Assembly: GCF_945859685.1 (NCBI RefSeq)
Contig: NC_079147.1
Span: forward strand, 306,588,485 to 306,652,484
Reading direction: 5' to 3'
From: Eupeodes corollae
Taxonomy: Eukaryota; Arthropoda; Insecta; Diptera; Syrphidae
DNA length: 64,000 bases
The position numbers were made by a program, and so were the translations under genes. The notes beneath the pieces are model-generated. The model saw nothing but the letters and a program-made list of their open reading frames with translations. It was not told the origin of the DNA and ran no database searches. Below are positions 52,570 through 64,000 of the stretch, in pieces (positions within the stretch are counted from its first letter, which is position 1; every line of letters starts with the position of its first letter).

Positions 52570-55500
52570 CAATATTTTATTTTTGTAACTATGAGTAAAG
52601 TAAAAAATTAATAATTCTTCCATTGAATTATCAAAAATTAAAATATAAACCGCCCTAAAACCTCACATTATAACTCATCATTCACTTCTTCGTATTTATT
52701 GCAAAATTTTCTATCCCATGAAACTAAAATGACAAATAAGAATCCAATAATAAAACCATTTTCTAATATCCCTTTTGTTTGCCCAATGACGTTCCATTAA
52801 ACACTTCGTTTCAATTCCATTTCCACTATTCATAAGCCTTCCATGTGTATTTATCAAAAAACCACATAGCATTTCCGATTCCGATCCGATATGAGTTCTT
52901 GTGTGGCTGACATTAAAGAATGCATTTGACAGATGACATTCTTTATCCTTTATAGCTATTCTCTGTCCCTTATGTATGAGTTTGTAGTGTAGTTCATATA
53001 ATGGAGTTCGTTTTCCAATTTATTTATTATTTTTTCTTAGTACTGAACTGATCAATACTTTCTGAAGTCTCAATAGCAAAGCACAACACAGGACACAAAA
53101 CACAGAACACAGGACACACGGCAAAAGATTAAGTCGCAAAGAAAAAATAGAGAAATAAAAAAGGAAGAAAAACTCTCCAACTCTGTTGTTAAGAGGAAGG
53201 ATATAGGTGTTATAAAATAGAGGATAAAACTTTTCAGCCATTTGGAGTAAGGGTCTCATTTTCCGTTTGAACAACTTTTCAAATCTACTTTCGAGGAGTT
53301 CTTCCTTTTTATCTTCGTTTCATTCTTTGTGTATTTAAAGTTGTAAATGACATTCGAATGTGTGAAGATGACACAAGAAAAAATACTCTACACTCTTCAC
53401 TCTAAGCGATGATGTTTGCTTTTGACAGTTTTTTGTAGAGAGTTTTACTTGTCAAATTGACAGTTTACACAGCATTCAATATTCAAACCAATTACGGGTT
53501 TTAATTGAAGTTTCTTTATATTTCTAGCTATGCACGGCACGTATTTGTATACCTACCTCCATTTTATAATGCTCAATTTATAATTGTTTTAAGCTTGTCA
53601 AAAGCAGGCATTATGCGTGTTTAATTAATGGATAGACGACGACGATAACGACAACGATGACGGTGACGGTCCAGGTCGATTCTTCTTCCCATTCCCACCG
53701 CGTTCCACCCAAAAGAATATCGTTCATTCATTCGTTCGTTTTCCAAATGAAAATTGAATTCAATTTTAAACATTGTTCAATGTTCATATCACATCAGATT
53801 GTTGGTGGGGGGAAGAGTATGGGAAGTCGGTAGAGTGGTATCAGATTCATGATGAAGAACGATAGGATGATGGAAGTAGGACGATGTACGGGATAGCGAT
53901 TGGTATCGTTTAGACTTGAGTTAAAACTCTGCTGGGCTGGGTGAAAAACGGAATAGATGGACTGAGCTAAACTAACCTTACAGAATGGGCCGGGCCCGGC
54001 CCGACTGGCCGCCCGCAAGTGAGAATGAATGATGAAAAGCTTTCAATTAAATTTACTTTTGAAACTTAATTTATTTTGCTTTTAACAGAGCTCCAAGCTT
54101 CAACTTGCAATATGATGTCCCAGTCGTACCCGGACGAAGCAAACCCAGCAAACCCATCCAGCATCATTGGAGAGAGGAAGATGGAGTGGGAGTAGTAGAG
54201 AGATGCTTTAGTTTGTGGTGAAGAGTTCAAATGTCCGTCGGCAACGTCGAGGAAGAAAACCACACCAACTAAAAGGTTGTGGCTTTTCATTACATAGTTT
54301 GCCCCCTGTGTACGAAGAGAGTGCGGGTGAAATTGTATTTTTGATAAATTATTCCTGCACAAGGAATTTTCATTCACATTGTGCCTCATTTCCTATTCCA
54401 CATGACGTTTAGTTTCCTTTCCTTTTCTCTGGCGCCCCATGCACCGCACAGTCATCTTCACCGCCGTTCCTTTTTGCAAAATGAGAGGGGATGAGGGCCT
54501 ATTGGCTAGGTAGCGAGACATTATCCCGTTGGCTATTATCTTCACCATCAATGTGGTGAATAAGGTGTATAAGCGCAAAGCAGCGGCAGCAGCGACAGAA
54601 GCGGTAGCGGTGCCAAAGGGTAGCTTAATTTATGGCAGTTAATTTTTCATTTGGAGCAATAGCCTAGCCAGAGGAAGGCCCGCTTGTCCTTCGGCCATGT
54701 AAATTTTCTAAATTACACTCTCTACGGAGTTGGATGGAGCCGGGGCTGAAATTGGTTGCGTTTTGTGAGTATGTTTTTTTTTGCTTTTTGTTTATAAAAG
54801 GCAAAAAAGGATTTATGTACTTTTGGTAGAGCTTAACGATTGTGTCGTGCTTCTTTTCAACTTTTTTATACTTCCTACCATCCCCCACCACCCTTTTGCA
54901 CAAATTAGCTGTGGAGGAGTATTATTAACGTTTTTGTTTGTCAATGGGGCTTATCCTGGACCAGGATCCCTATTGTCCTTTGAAACATATTCCAGCTTCC
55001 AGCTAGAGTAGAAAGAACTGTTCGGTTTTAGGATAAAGAGCGCAGTATGATGAGGTAGGTAGGGTTGCCAAGTTAATGTTTCTTTTTTGCACTTTAGGAA
55101 CGTTTAGCAAATATTTTACTTTCAGCATTTTCTACAAACATTGGTATAGCATGGGTCTATTAAAAAACGAGAGGGTTCGGTGAGGTTTGCAGGATAGTCT
55201 CTTAATTAAGTTTAAGTTCTCTTAAAATAAATCAAATGGATAGAGACATTCCCCTCTTCCCTGATTTTGGTTTTTTTAAAGTCAAGAATATTAAAAGGCA
55301 TAGAATGGGTTGGAATATTTACTTTTGGCCAGTTTGTGCCATATTCCACATGATGACATTCGTTTATTTTTCTTTTGGTTTTTTTTTTCTTGGCTCAGGA
55401 CCAACGCAAATTTGGAAAGGCCATGCAGAGTTTAGAGGTTATGACTCCATATGGAGTTGCTACAAGCTACACATAAGAATGTACATTATATGCGATGCTA

Positions 55501-56435
55501 TGCGATGTGATGCTTATGGCAATAAGCTGTCATCTGGTTTGTGTTGCGAATTTCAAATAGCGAATAGAAGTGTCTAAAATTTTCGGAAATGTGTTGGAAG
55601 AGACTTTTTGGCAAGATTCCGACAAAGAAATTTTGAAATTCATTTTTAAAATCTGACAAAAGCAAAACATATGAAACAAGTGAAAGGCAAAAGCTCACAT
55701 TATATGTGTTTTTGTCTATGATTTGGAATGTGTTGAATTTAAAAATGGCTTCATAAAGATATTTATCTTTTGGTCATTTTTGTGGCAGTCAAAAAAGAGG
55801 AAATGTCTTTAAATAGAATAAATAAATGTACACAAAACTTATTTTGGCTTTGTTTTTGGAATGAAAGGTGTTTTATATTTCAATTGTTGAAAGGAAGGAA
55901 GATTAAAAATTGTATATAGCCTCAAGGACAAGATATTGGAGCGTGTGGTTCTATAAGGTTTCCTCAACATTTTTGGGAGTCTGTGAATCATTTTATTTTA
56001 AAATAATATTTTAACATAGGTATACTGCTCTCAAATTAAAGCAAAGGAAGAAGTTAAAACAATGAAACGAGTACAGGGCGTTCTTTTAGCTGAGAAGTTT
56101 TGATGGTTTTTGTAGATCATTTGACAGTTCGGAATGTCATATACGTTTTTGTTCATAAAGATTTATAAATTATTCCAGATAAATTGTTTTAACTTATGGA
56201 TATTAAACTGTTTGTAATGTTCGTAGACCACTTCATGCCAAAAATTGTGTTTAGCTATAAAAGTTGTTTTTGGTTAAATGCCTTCGTCAATTTACAAAAT
56301 TACCTTTAATGGAGTGAAGAGAAGCAGCTATTGTCTATCCTTAATATGCAATAAACATGAAACGAGCTTAAGAAATAAGTAAAGGTAAGAAGTGTCGATT
56401 TACAAGTGGTTTTAAGTTTTTGAACAATTAAATCA
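52570..56435. other. Transposon-poor island, no gene seen
   Basis: Contains ACAGGACACAAAACACAGAA-type DNA at 53088-53115, a GAC-rich patch at 53634-53670 and GGCCGGGCCCGGCCCGACTG at 53988-54007. Frames of 60 to 113 codons occur on both strands without domain or splice support. No gene supported. Confidence 0.4.
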
Positions 56436-56439
56436 TAAA

Positions 56440-58520
56440 AAAGGCAGACCGTGGTAAAGCATTTCACATTCTAGGTGCACGGTTAAGAACTTTTATCAAG
56501 AGAGAAATGCAGCTGGCTATTTCACTAGAAAATAAAAGGTGAAACAAGATGTTTTACGCGCCAATGTTCGAGTAGCAAAATTAAGTTAATAAAGTTTATG
56601 TCACCAATAATTTTAAGAGCTCTTTTTAACCTCCCATAGGAAGGTATTGTAATGGGTCCGATTTGTCAAATTGAAAATTTTGACATTTCTCGACGTTTCA
56701 AGGCCCCTAGAGTCGAAATAAAAGATTTTTAGAAAGATGTCTGTGCGTGCGTGTGTACGTTCGTTCGTACGTCCGTACGTCCGTACGTCCGTACGTTCGC
56801 GCCGTTTTTTTCGTCGTCCATAGCTCAAGAACCAGAAGATATATCGATTTCAAATAAATTTTGTTATACAGATAATAAGGCAGAAAGATGCAGAAAGGGC
56901 TCTCAAGAAAATTGCGTGGGTGGTTTTTTTACCATAGCAGTTTGAAAAAAAGGTGAAAATTTTGGTTAACCCTAAATATCTTACGAACCAAAAACGCTAG
57001 AGACTTGAATTAAATTTTATATAATATATTGTAACGTGATACCAAATAAGTATATTTTTTGAAAAAAATCAATATAACGGTTTTTTTATAAATCAATAAA
57101 ACTAAAAAAAAAAAATTTGTCACCTCCAAAATTTTACGACTGAAATATGATTTCATCTCCAAAACAATTTTGTGCAACGAAGAATAATGTTTTTGATATC
57201 TGATAAAATTTTGAGAAAAATCGAATTGACAGTTTTTTTTATAAAAAGTAAAAATCTAAAAAAAACATTACTCAAAGTTATTAAAAATTGAATATCGATT
57301 CAAATATCTTTTCAAAAACTTAAAATTTAGGATTCAAACTTATTTTATCCTATAAGGAATATTGTTTTCAACATTTTGAAAATTTTTGAGAAAAATCGAA
57401 TTGACAGTTTTTTTTACAAAAAATAAAAACCTAAAAAAAAATTAATAAAAGTTGGTAAAAATTGATTTTCGACTTAAATATCTTTTCAAAACTTTGAGAT
57501 ATTGGCTTCGATTTACTTTAATCTTTCAAAAAGTCTTGTTGTCAACATTCAGTTAAAGTTTGAAAAAAATCGATTTGACAGTTTTTTTACAAAAAATAAA
57601 AACCTAAAAAAAAATGTATAAAATTTGGTAAAAATTGATTTTTAATTTAAATATCTTTTCAAAAATTGTAGATATTGGCTTTAAACTACTTTTATCTTTC
57701 AAAAAATATTGTTGTTAAAATTCAGTAAAATTTAAAAAAAAATCGAATATACAGTTTTTGTACAAACAATTAAAAACTTAACAAAAATTTAACAAAAGTT
57801 GGTAAAAAATGATTTTCGACTCAAATATCTTTTCAAAAATTTGAAATATTGGCTTCAAACTTATTTTATTTCACAGAAAATATTGTTTTCGATATTCAGT
57901 AATTTTTATACAAAAATCCAACAGTCCCTTTTTTTCATTAAAAATAAAATCTAAAAAAATAGTACTCAAATTTGGTAAAAAATTGATACGAGTACATATG
58001 GACAAACTTTTAATCAAGACAAATCGACAGACGGGATGGGAAGTTATCAGTGTGGGTCGCATCCCAGCCTCATTTTTGTATATGTTTCTGAAGTTCTAGC
58101 CCAGAGATAAATGTTATTCTCAAGTTCTGAACTTTTGTACATATGCGTTATTGATTGTAACAAGACCTGAAGGAGAGAAACATTTCAAAACATCTTGCGA
58201 ATTTCAGGCGAATATCGAATTGCTCATTTCTACTGGTGCTTTACCGACACAAAAAGGCTTTAGATTTTCGAAGAATTAAATTTTACTCGATTTCTTCTTC
58301 TTCATTGTATAAACCTTTTTAGGTCAAAAATAATTGTTGTTGTCCATATTTGTCGTTCCAGTTCCACCTCCAAAGAAGAAAGATAAGTCTGGGAATCAAT
58401 ATAAATGTTTTCATGTTTTTTAAACGAGGAAGAGATTTGGGGACAAAGAAAGAATAATTTCAATCCAACGGAGAAAGGAATCGTCGACACCTAAGCCGCG
58501 CATTTTCTAAAAGATTATTC
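56440..58520 (-). pseudogene. LINE B copy 3, split by the tandem-repeat element
   Basis: Minus-strand relic in two pieces. The piece 56450-56625 matches 38920-39185 (AAAGCATTTCACATTCTAGG, AATGCAGCTGGCTATTTCAC, TGTCACCAATAAT). The piece 58081-58520 matches 39225-39360 (AAGTTCTAGCCCAGAGATAA; GAAGGAGAGAAACATTTC) and then the RT region also present at 12.3 kb, read leftwards as KMRGLGVDDSFLRWIEIILS near 58500-58440. The gap of 1.45 kb is exactly occupied by Helentron-like copy 3. No long frame survives. Confidence 0.65.
56626..58075 (-). mobile_element. Helentron-like tandem-repeat element, copy 3 (inverted)
   Basis: Longest copy, about 1.45 kb, reversed relative to copies 1 and 2. Its hairpin end is TAACCTCCCATAGGAAGGTA at 56627-56646, and the other end, reversed, is GAGGCTGGGATGCGACCCAC near 58053-58072. 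Tandem units are marked by AAATATCTTTTC at about 57302, 57476, 57649 and 57823, a period of 173-174 bp. Next to the hairpin is a (CGTACGTC)n-like array at 56741-56800. Because it interrupts LINE B copy 3, both ends are located to within about 10 bp. No coding sequence; family assignment is inference. Confidence 0.75.
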
Positions 58521-58965
58521 CGGTCTTACTTTTTATTTCTTCCAATGCTCATCGAATGCACCTATTGTTACGGCAGCTGCACTTCCCGTTATGCCGCTTA
58601 AACAGTGCTGGTTTTTAAAATACTTGGAACGAGTGAGGATGAAATAATAGCGGTGAGTTCTTAAGGGACTCTCTCCTCAGAACGAGGGCGAAAAAAGATT
58701 CTTTCCGAGAACGATTAAGAATTCCTCATTAATTTTGCATATGACTAAAAAATTTTATATTTGGTCGTATTTTTTGGTCATGCAAACACTTTGTCCCTCG
58801 AATGTGGGTGTTGCAACATTTCCTGGCCTGCTTAAATTTGTGTCGGGTTCCTTCCGAATAGAACCATACTTACTGTCGTACCTGAACTGAAGTCCGTTTT
58901 TTTTGTACTTACCGAGGAAGCATAGTGACCAGTTAAACATCTTTTTTTTTATCGCCAAACGCTTT

Positions 58966-59231
58966 TTTGTAGTACCCGTAGTATGATGGTAAGTCCGTTG
59001 AACTTTCATGCCAGAGCTCTTGGGTTCGATCCCTGCCTATGCAATCTTAAGTTCTTTTGACACATCTTCTAAGTGTAACTGTTGTCATAAAAAGTGCTTT
59101 CTCAAATTAGCCATTCGGATTCGGCCTCCATCAATTTGACAACAGTACCTGCACAAAAGAATGGTTGAGAGTTATAAGTCACTAGGGTCTAGTTCTCAAC
59201 CCACTGTTGCGCCATGTAATTTATTTTATTT
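58966..59231 (+). mobile_element. tRNA-derived SINE, full copy with TSD (SINE copy B)
   Basis: Head TAGTACCCGTAGTATGATGG, B box GGTTCGATCC perfect at 59023-59032 in TTGGGTTCGATCCCTGCC, body TCTAAGTGTAACTGTTGTCA, and 3' end GAGTTATAAGTCACTAGG, TCTAGTTCTCAACCCACTGT, TGCGCCA followed by a TTTATTTTATTT tail. Exact 9-bp duplications AAACGCTTT are at 58957-58965 and 59232-59240. About 45 bp shorter than copy A because of an internal gap after CTTTTGACAC. Confidence 0.9.
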
Positions 59232-59439
59232 AAACGCTTTCCTTAGGACCTCATTCTCTCTAAAACTGGATTTGTCTAAGAAAAAAATTATCAGACATGA
59301 CGCTATTGTCCCATGTTCTTGGGTCTAGTCTGCAGGAATTGTAAACTTTGCTGAGAAGAATTTTGAACATTGAAATTGCTCGTAATAACGATTTCTGTTT
59401 GAGAATTCAGAGTGACAATTGTTACGAGATAGTATTGTG

Positions 59440-60490
59440 TGTCGATAAAATATTCACATTATTTGCAGGTCCTGGAGAAACCCAAAGTACATTAATTCGA
59501 TACCCACCATCTCTTCTACGACAGCGTCTACAAGGACGAGCTGTATAGAGCCATGTCTAGTTTTAGCTTACCAAACTCGTCCGTTTGAACAGGATGAGCA
59601 ATGAGCATGGAGAATTCACGCTGTTCCATAAGGGTTACAAAATACAAACAACTTAACAAAACCTTTTGATGTCAAAAAAGGATTTAGACAAGATGATGTA
59701 CTGTCATGCGACTTCTTCAACATTGTCCTTAAAAGAATAGTACAGAGATCCCACTTCAACACCAGAGGCACTATCTCTCAAAGGTCTGTCCAAAATGGCC
59801 GCAAAAATGGGTTTAACGGTTAATAGGGACAAAAGAAAGTACATGCTGCCATCAAAAAGGGACCTAAAACACTGACGTCGCCGTCACAATATTAACATTG
59901 ATAGACGTAACTTTATGGTAGTTGGACTATGAACGCAAAAAACAACACCACTAAGAATTACTCTTGCCTACCACTGTTTCTTTAGGCTTAAAAAGCAATT
60001 GAGTAGCAAAACACTCTTTCGAGCGACCATAGTGTCGCTATATAAGTCCTTAATCACCCACGTCCTGCTATACGGTGCAAAAGCATGGACTATGATAAAA
60101 GCGGATAAAACCACATTTGGTCGTTTCGACAGAAAGGTTCTTCGCGTGATTTACGGTGCATAGAAGGAGAAGATGGAATGACAAGCTCTACGGGCTGTAT
60201 AGCAACGTAGACTTAACCAAAATGGTAAAAGGCCAAGGACTAAGATAGGTGGGTCATGTAGAACGCATGGAAACCAATGCTTCGGCCCGAAATGTCTCAG
60301 AATCCCACACCCACAGGACAGCGCAGTAGAGGTAGACAGCGATTCAGGTTACGCGAACAAGTGGAAAGTGACCTTACTGAACATGGAGTGCGCAACTGGA
60401 GACATCTAGCTTTGAACTGAGCTAGATGAAGAAGTTTGTTGAGTGAGGCCCTAGTTCACAAAGGACTGTAGCGCTAATTTAAGTATTTGA
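59440..60490 (+). pseudogene. RTE-type LINE, RT to 3' end, broken (RTE copy 3)
   Basis: Plus-strand copy from mid-RT to the 3' end. Blocks in shifting frames: VDKIFTLF (59437), YKDELYRAMSSFS (about 59528-59568), DVKKGFRQDDVLSCDFFNIV (59669-59728; motif B region), LKRIVQRSHFNTRGTIS (59729-59780), a large deletion of the YADD part, RITLAYH-like sequence, LLYGAKAWTMIKADKTTFG (60066-60121) and the tail AAGTGGAAAGTGACCTTACT to GACTGTAGCGCTAATTTAAG (60360-60483). It starts 200 bp downstream of SINE copy B. Non-functional. Confidence 0.75.
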
Positions 60491-63400
60491 TTAAGTTTTG
60501 TGTGATTTACACGCTTGCGGTGAAAGGCTAGTGCTATCGAGCCATGCTAACTGATTTTTTATATCAACGATAATTATTTAACTAAGTATCGAAAACATGC
60601 TAAAGATGCCAAAAATTATCATACAACTGGCTTATCCATAAATTTATTTCAAAATCAATTTGGTACTATAAACTGTCCCCCTATTTAGTTGGACTTTACG
60701 CCTCTATATTGATTTGTATCAGGCTATTTTAAGTCATTCGTTTATGAAGCCAATATTCAAGTTTCATTTACGGCATGTGGGCCGATTTGTTGGAATCAGT
60801 CGTGAAAAATGTAAACCTATTGAATTAAAAACGCGGTATTATATGGATAACCAAATGCATATACTGAAATACCTGAATTCTTGGAAGTACTTGAATTTAG
60901 TTAAAGAATAACCAGTACTTGAATCAAATTTATTTCTCAAAAGTTTCCCTAAAACCATCCAAGCTAATAGGATTTTCCCTTTAAATTCTCACATTTTTCT
61001 ATAACAAACTAATGATATTGAATTTCCTTCCTTCATTCTTCCTTGTGGACTTCCTCTTCGGCCAACCGGCCAACAAGCAGCGGGCTAAGAAATTTTTATT
61101 GAATTTCGTTAAGCCAAGCCTAAGTAATCTTTTCATTAAATTCGACCTAGAACTCAAATAAGAATCTGCACCAGTAAACCGTAAAGTTTGATTTTGTTTT
61201 AAGATCCAAATGGAAAAAAGAATGCCCAAATAACTATGGTATAAGCCCCTTTTGTTCGATGCTTGTTCATAAAAAAGTCATTCAAAAAATAATTCAAAAA
61301 TTTTAAAAATATAAAATAAAACTCGAACTCACTCAAGCTTCTTTTCCTTTTCTATATTAGTGTCTAACTTTTTATTTGGAATTCATTTTGTCTCTTTAGA
61401 ATACCAGTTCTTACCTTTTTACCAACCAACATTCCTCACATTCATTTGTCCAACTTTTTAACAAATGAAACTCAAGTCCCTTCGGTTTCACTTTTATACA
61501 CATTTCCCTGTCGTCGTTTTTGTTTTTATTTTTATTTTTTAAGGACGACGAGCTACGGTGGCGGCGGCGTGACGGTGGAGGACGCTGTTTTTGCTCTCTT
61601 TAACTAAAAAATATTCCCATTTTTTTGCAACTCAACTTTCCCAAGAATCCTTGTGAAACGAAAATGAAACTCAGGAAAACATCTTGTTTACTTCTTCCCA
61701 ATGTTCCCACCAAATCTGGATGGAAAAAAGGTCAAGAAGACACAAGAATTGAAAAAGATGCAACTATCCAACATTGAAGCATTAAAAGCAACAAAAAGCA
61801 TTTGCAGCCATTGCACTTTTCCGGAGAAGAAGAAAATTGAAAAATAAAACCAACGTGAAAAAAATGAAGAAACAAAAAAGTTAGACACTCAAACTGTCAA
61901 GCTAAAGATCCCTTTCCGGAAAAACATTTGAATAGCTTTTCTCATTCTGCCACAAGAACAAAAAAAGAAGAAAATATTCCTTTTTGTCTGCATTTTATTT
62001 TAACAACGGCTTAGTCCCGTTTTTTTTTTTCAATTTTATTTTTGTTCCGGTCCCGAACAGGAACAGCAAATGAAAACCGCGTCAGTAATGCTGCCACCAA
62101 AGCAGCCATAATACCGTGAACTTATTTCAAATGATTATTACTATTTCGCCTTCTTTTTATCCCTGGCAATACTTCGGTGGCACAGGGAGCTTATATTCAT
62201 CCTTTTGAATCCCTCCACTGGTGGTGGTGGTGCTGGTGTTGGGGTTGGAGCTGCTGGTTGCTGACGGTGATGCAGTAAGAAGGATCTTCGGCTGTGCAGA
62301 ACTATTCATTTGGGTTTGGAATTTATAAACTCCCTCTCAGGGGGATGTCATGCTCGAAAATAGAAGGGGAACAGGACCGAGACCGAAACAGACAAGCTGA
62401 TTTCTGGGAGGCCCTTTTTATTCACATTCAGATGAAATTACTCTCCACCCACTCTGTTAAGGAATGGCAGCGGTAGGTGGCAGTAGCAGCGACAGAAAGG
62501 CGATGGCATCAGCGGTGATAATTTCGAATGCACAGAGTGAGATAGTGAGTGGCATGTCATTGTGCGGAGTCACAATGAGTGACTATGCAAGACGAGAAGA
62601 GAGAAGTGGAGAGAAAGTCCTGGTGCTGGATGGAAGTACCTTTCAAGCGTGTAAAACGAACAACGGATGACCCAGCGAATGTATACGCAAATGAGGAAGT
62701 CATTTCAGTTAATAGAACAGTGACAGGTATATAAAGTGATGAGTTGAACGTAGCAGCAGGACCAAAAGGACCATAGAGCACTATTGGAGAAGCAGTAGTA
62801 GTCAGCAGGAGCAGGAACAGCAGCAGCATCAGTGTCAACATCAGGAGCGTATTCAGCAAGAGAAGCATATAAAAGGAAATGATAGCCGGAATCTGATGAT
62901 AATGATGTCAGGATGTCAAGGTGGACCTAGTCCTACTCCTGGTCGTCACTCGTCGTCGTTGGTCGTTGGTTGTTGGTCACTGGTCGCTGGTTGCTGGTCC
63001 TGCTACTGAACTACTATATTGGTCCTAGAACATGACCTGCCATCACAAGAACTGGTTCAAACTCTACTGAATTGGACTTGTGCTATGTGCGGTATGGTGG
63101 TTTAAGTTAAGTTCACGTGTACAGGTATATGGAATACTCATCTTCCCCCCAGCTTCAACCTACTATCGTACAACACTGAACTGGCGCCCTCCTGTTGCGT
63201 GCGTGTGTCAGTTATTATTCGAGTTGACTACTAATTTTCTACGTGGACATTGTAATTTGCATTAATCGCTCACAGGGAATCCTTTTGAATTAAAAATGAG
63301 CGCTATTGACCGTGGCTGCTAGTCCAATCAACGTTTACCTTGGCATAATTAGGTTTTATGTATTAATTTCGTCGCATGACAAGATTTTGATTGTTTCTTT

Positions 63401-64000
63401 TTTTTCATCTTGTGTCACAGAGAGATTTAGTAGAGAATCGTAATAGTGTAGAGATTTTGTAGGGATGAAGGTTTGATGATGATGAAATTGAGATGTGATT
63501 TAATTTGCATTTTTGTCTTATTCGCTTTTGGTACATGTTTGGCCTTTGAAGGGATCTTTCGGACAGATTTATAGGTTTTTTTTCTATCTGTTCTTCTCTT
63601 CTTATAGATGAGCTGGGAAATCTCGAACAGTTTGTAAGTGATAGATTTATCGATTTTTTAGATTTGATTTTGTAGATTTAGGAACAAATGAAATTTTGTA
63701 TTTGTATTTGTAGTTTTAAGTTGAATTCGAGTAGAACCATACTGAACAAATACTTAATCTTAAATCAACGAAAACAAGCGTGTGCACTGAGGCGTACACG
63801 TAGTTTTTTAAGTAATTAAAATTATCGTTTTTATTTTCAATTTGTGTCATATCACAAAGTTAAAATACATGTAAAAGACCAGTTACTGATGGTTGATAAT
63901 AATAAGAATTCCTATAAAACAGGTTTAAAAGTCTCAAATTTTGGACCAGAAACTTTATCAATTAAGTTCTAGGAACTGAGTTAAATGTAATTAGAAAAAC
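60491..64000. other. Transposon-poor island to the window end, no gene seen
   Basis: Contains GGCGGCGGCGTGACGGTGGA at 61559-61578, GGTGGTGGTGGTGCTGGTGT at 62221-62240, AGC/CAG-rich DNA at 62795-62835 and GTCGTTGGTCGTTGG-type DNA at 62944-62998. Frames over these (for example 62464-62670 on + and 62557-62868 on -) are simple-sequence translations on both strands. No exon, RNA gene or transposon recognised. Confidence 0.4.

Noticed and set aside
55236..55577. 113-codon plus-strand frame starting MDRDIPLFPDF
   Set aside because: Phe/Trp-rich, no recognisable domain, no splice signals or supporting context; compatible with chance in AT-rich DNA.
56741..56800. CGTACGTC repeats considered as a CRISPR-like or regulatory array
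   Set aside because: Units are contiguous without spacers and lie inside the Helentron-like element; it is a microsatellite.
59000..59045. Possible tRNA gene with a perfect B box
   Set aside because: The head continues into a SINE body and tail flanked by a 9-bp duplication; no acceptor stem pairing is evident.
62557..62868. 103-codon minus-strand frame starting with a Leu-rich, signal-like segment
   Set aside because: The Leu run comes from AGC/CAG simple sequence; no downstream domain and a competing frame on the other strand.

Overview
The window is eukaryotic, AT-rich nuclear DNA, almost certainly from an insect and most likely a fly. The evidence is many non-LTR retrotransposon remnants, hAT and mariner transposons, a BEL/Pao fragment, a tRNA-derived SINE and introns of 54 to 59 bp. 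A mariner with DD41D spacing (the type first described as rosa in a fruit fly) supports Diptera but does not prove it. There are no operons, ribosome binding sites, CRISPR arrays or rRNA genes. No conserved host gene was recognised.

Layout. 1-700 is the 3' part of an RTE-type LINE (+). 826-3850 is a young, internally deleted LINE on the minus strand (LINE A). 9.16-13.26 kb is a transposon cluster: a Helentron-like tandem-repeat element, two opposed LINE remnants and a mariner. 15.8-21.1 kb has a LINE fragment, a SINE and a BEL/Pao pol relic lying inside another repeat. 25.2-30.65 kb is a second RTE-like LINE (LINE D, +), interrupted by about 450 bp of unknown origin and by a 2,728-bp hAT element with a perfect 8-bp target duplication. 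It is followed by a second Helentron-like copy (30.77-31.75 kb). 34.66-36.14 kb is a split mariner (-). 38.2-40.9 kb is a pile of minus-strand LINE remnants with one RTE tail. 42.8-46.2 kb is nested: a minus-strand LINE is split by an hAT-like element, which contains an RTE copy; a mariner relic follows. 49.2-52.3 kb is the only candidate gene region: a broken Myb/SANT-like gene and a three-exon gene encoding 114 residues, whose second intron holds a SINE. 56.4-60.5 kb has a LINE remnant split by the third Helentron-like copy, then a SINE and another RTE copy.

Between these clusters are long transposon-poor islands (about 3.9-9.1, 13.3-15.8, 21.1-25.2, 31.7-34.6, 36.1-38.2, 40.9-42.8, 46.2-49.2, 52.6-56.4 and 60.5-64 kb). 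They contain no convincing exons but have recurrent GAC/GTC-rich simple patches. They could be intronic or intergenic DNA of a large gene outside the window.

How the parts relate. The SINE and the RTE LINE share the last 33 or so bases before their 4-nt-repeat tails, so the RTE enzyme probably mobilises the SINE. The nesting gives relative ages: the minus-strand LINE is older than the hAT-like element, which is older than the RTE copy at 43-45 kb; LINE D is older than the hAT at 27.2 kb; LINE B is older than the third Helentron-like copy; the 114-residue gene is older than its SINE. All readings are by eye; family names rest on motif recognition, not on a database search.
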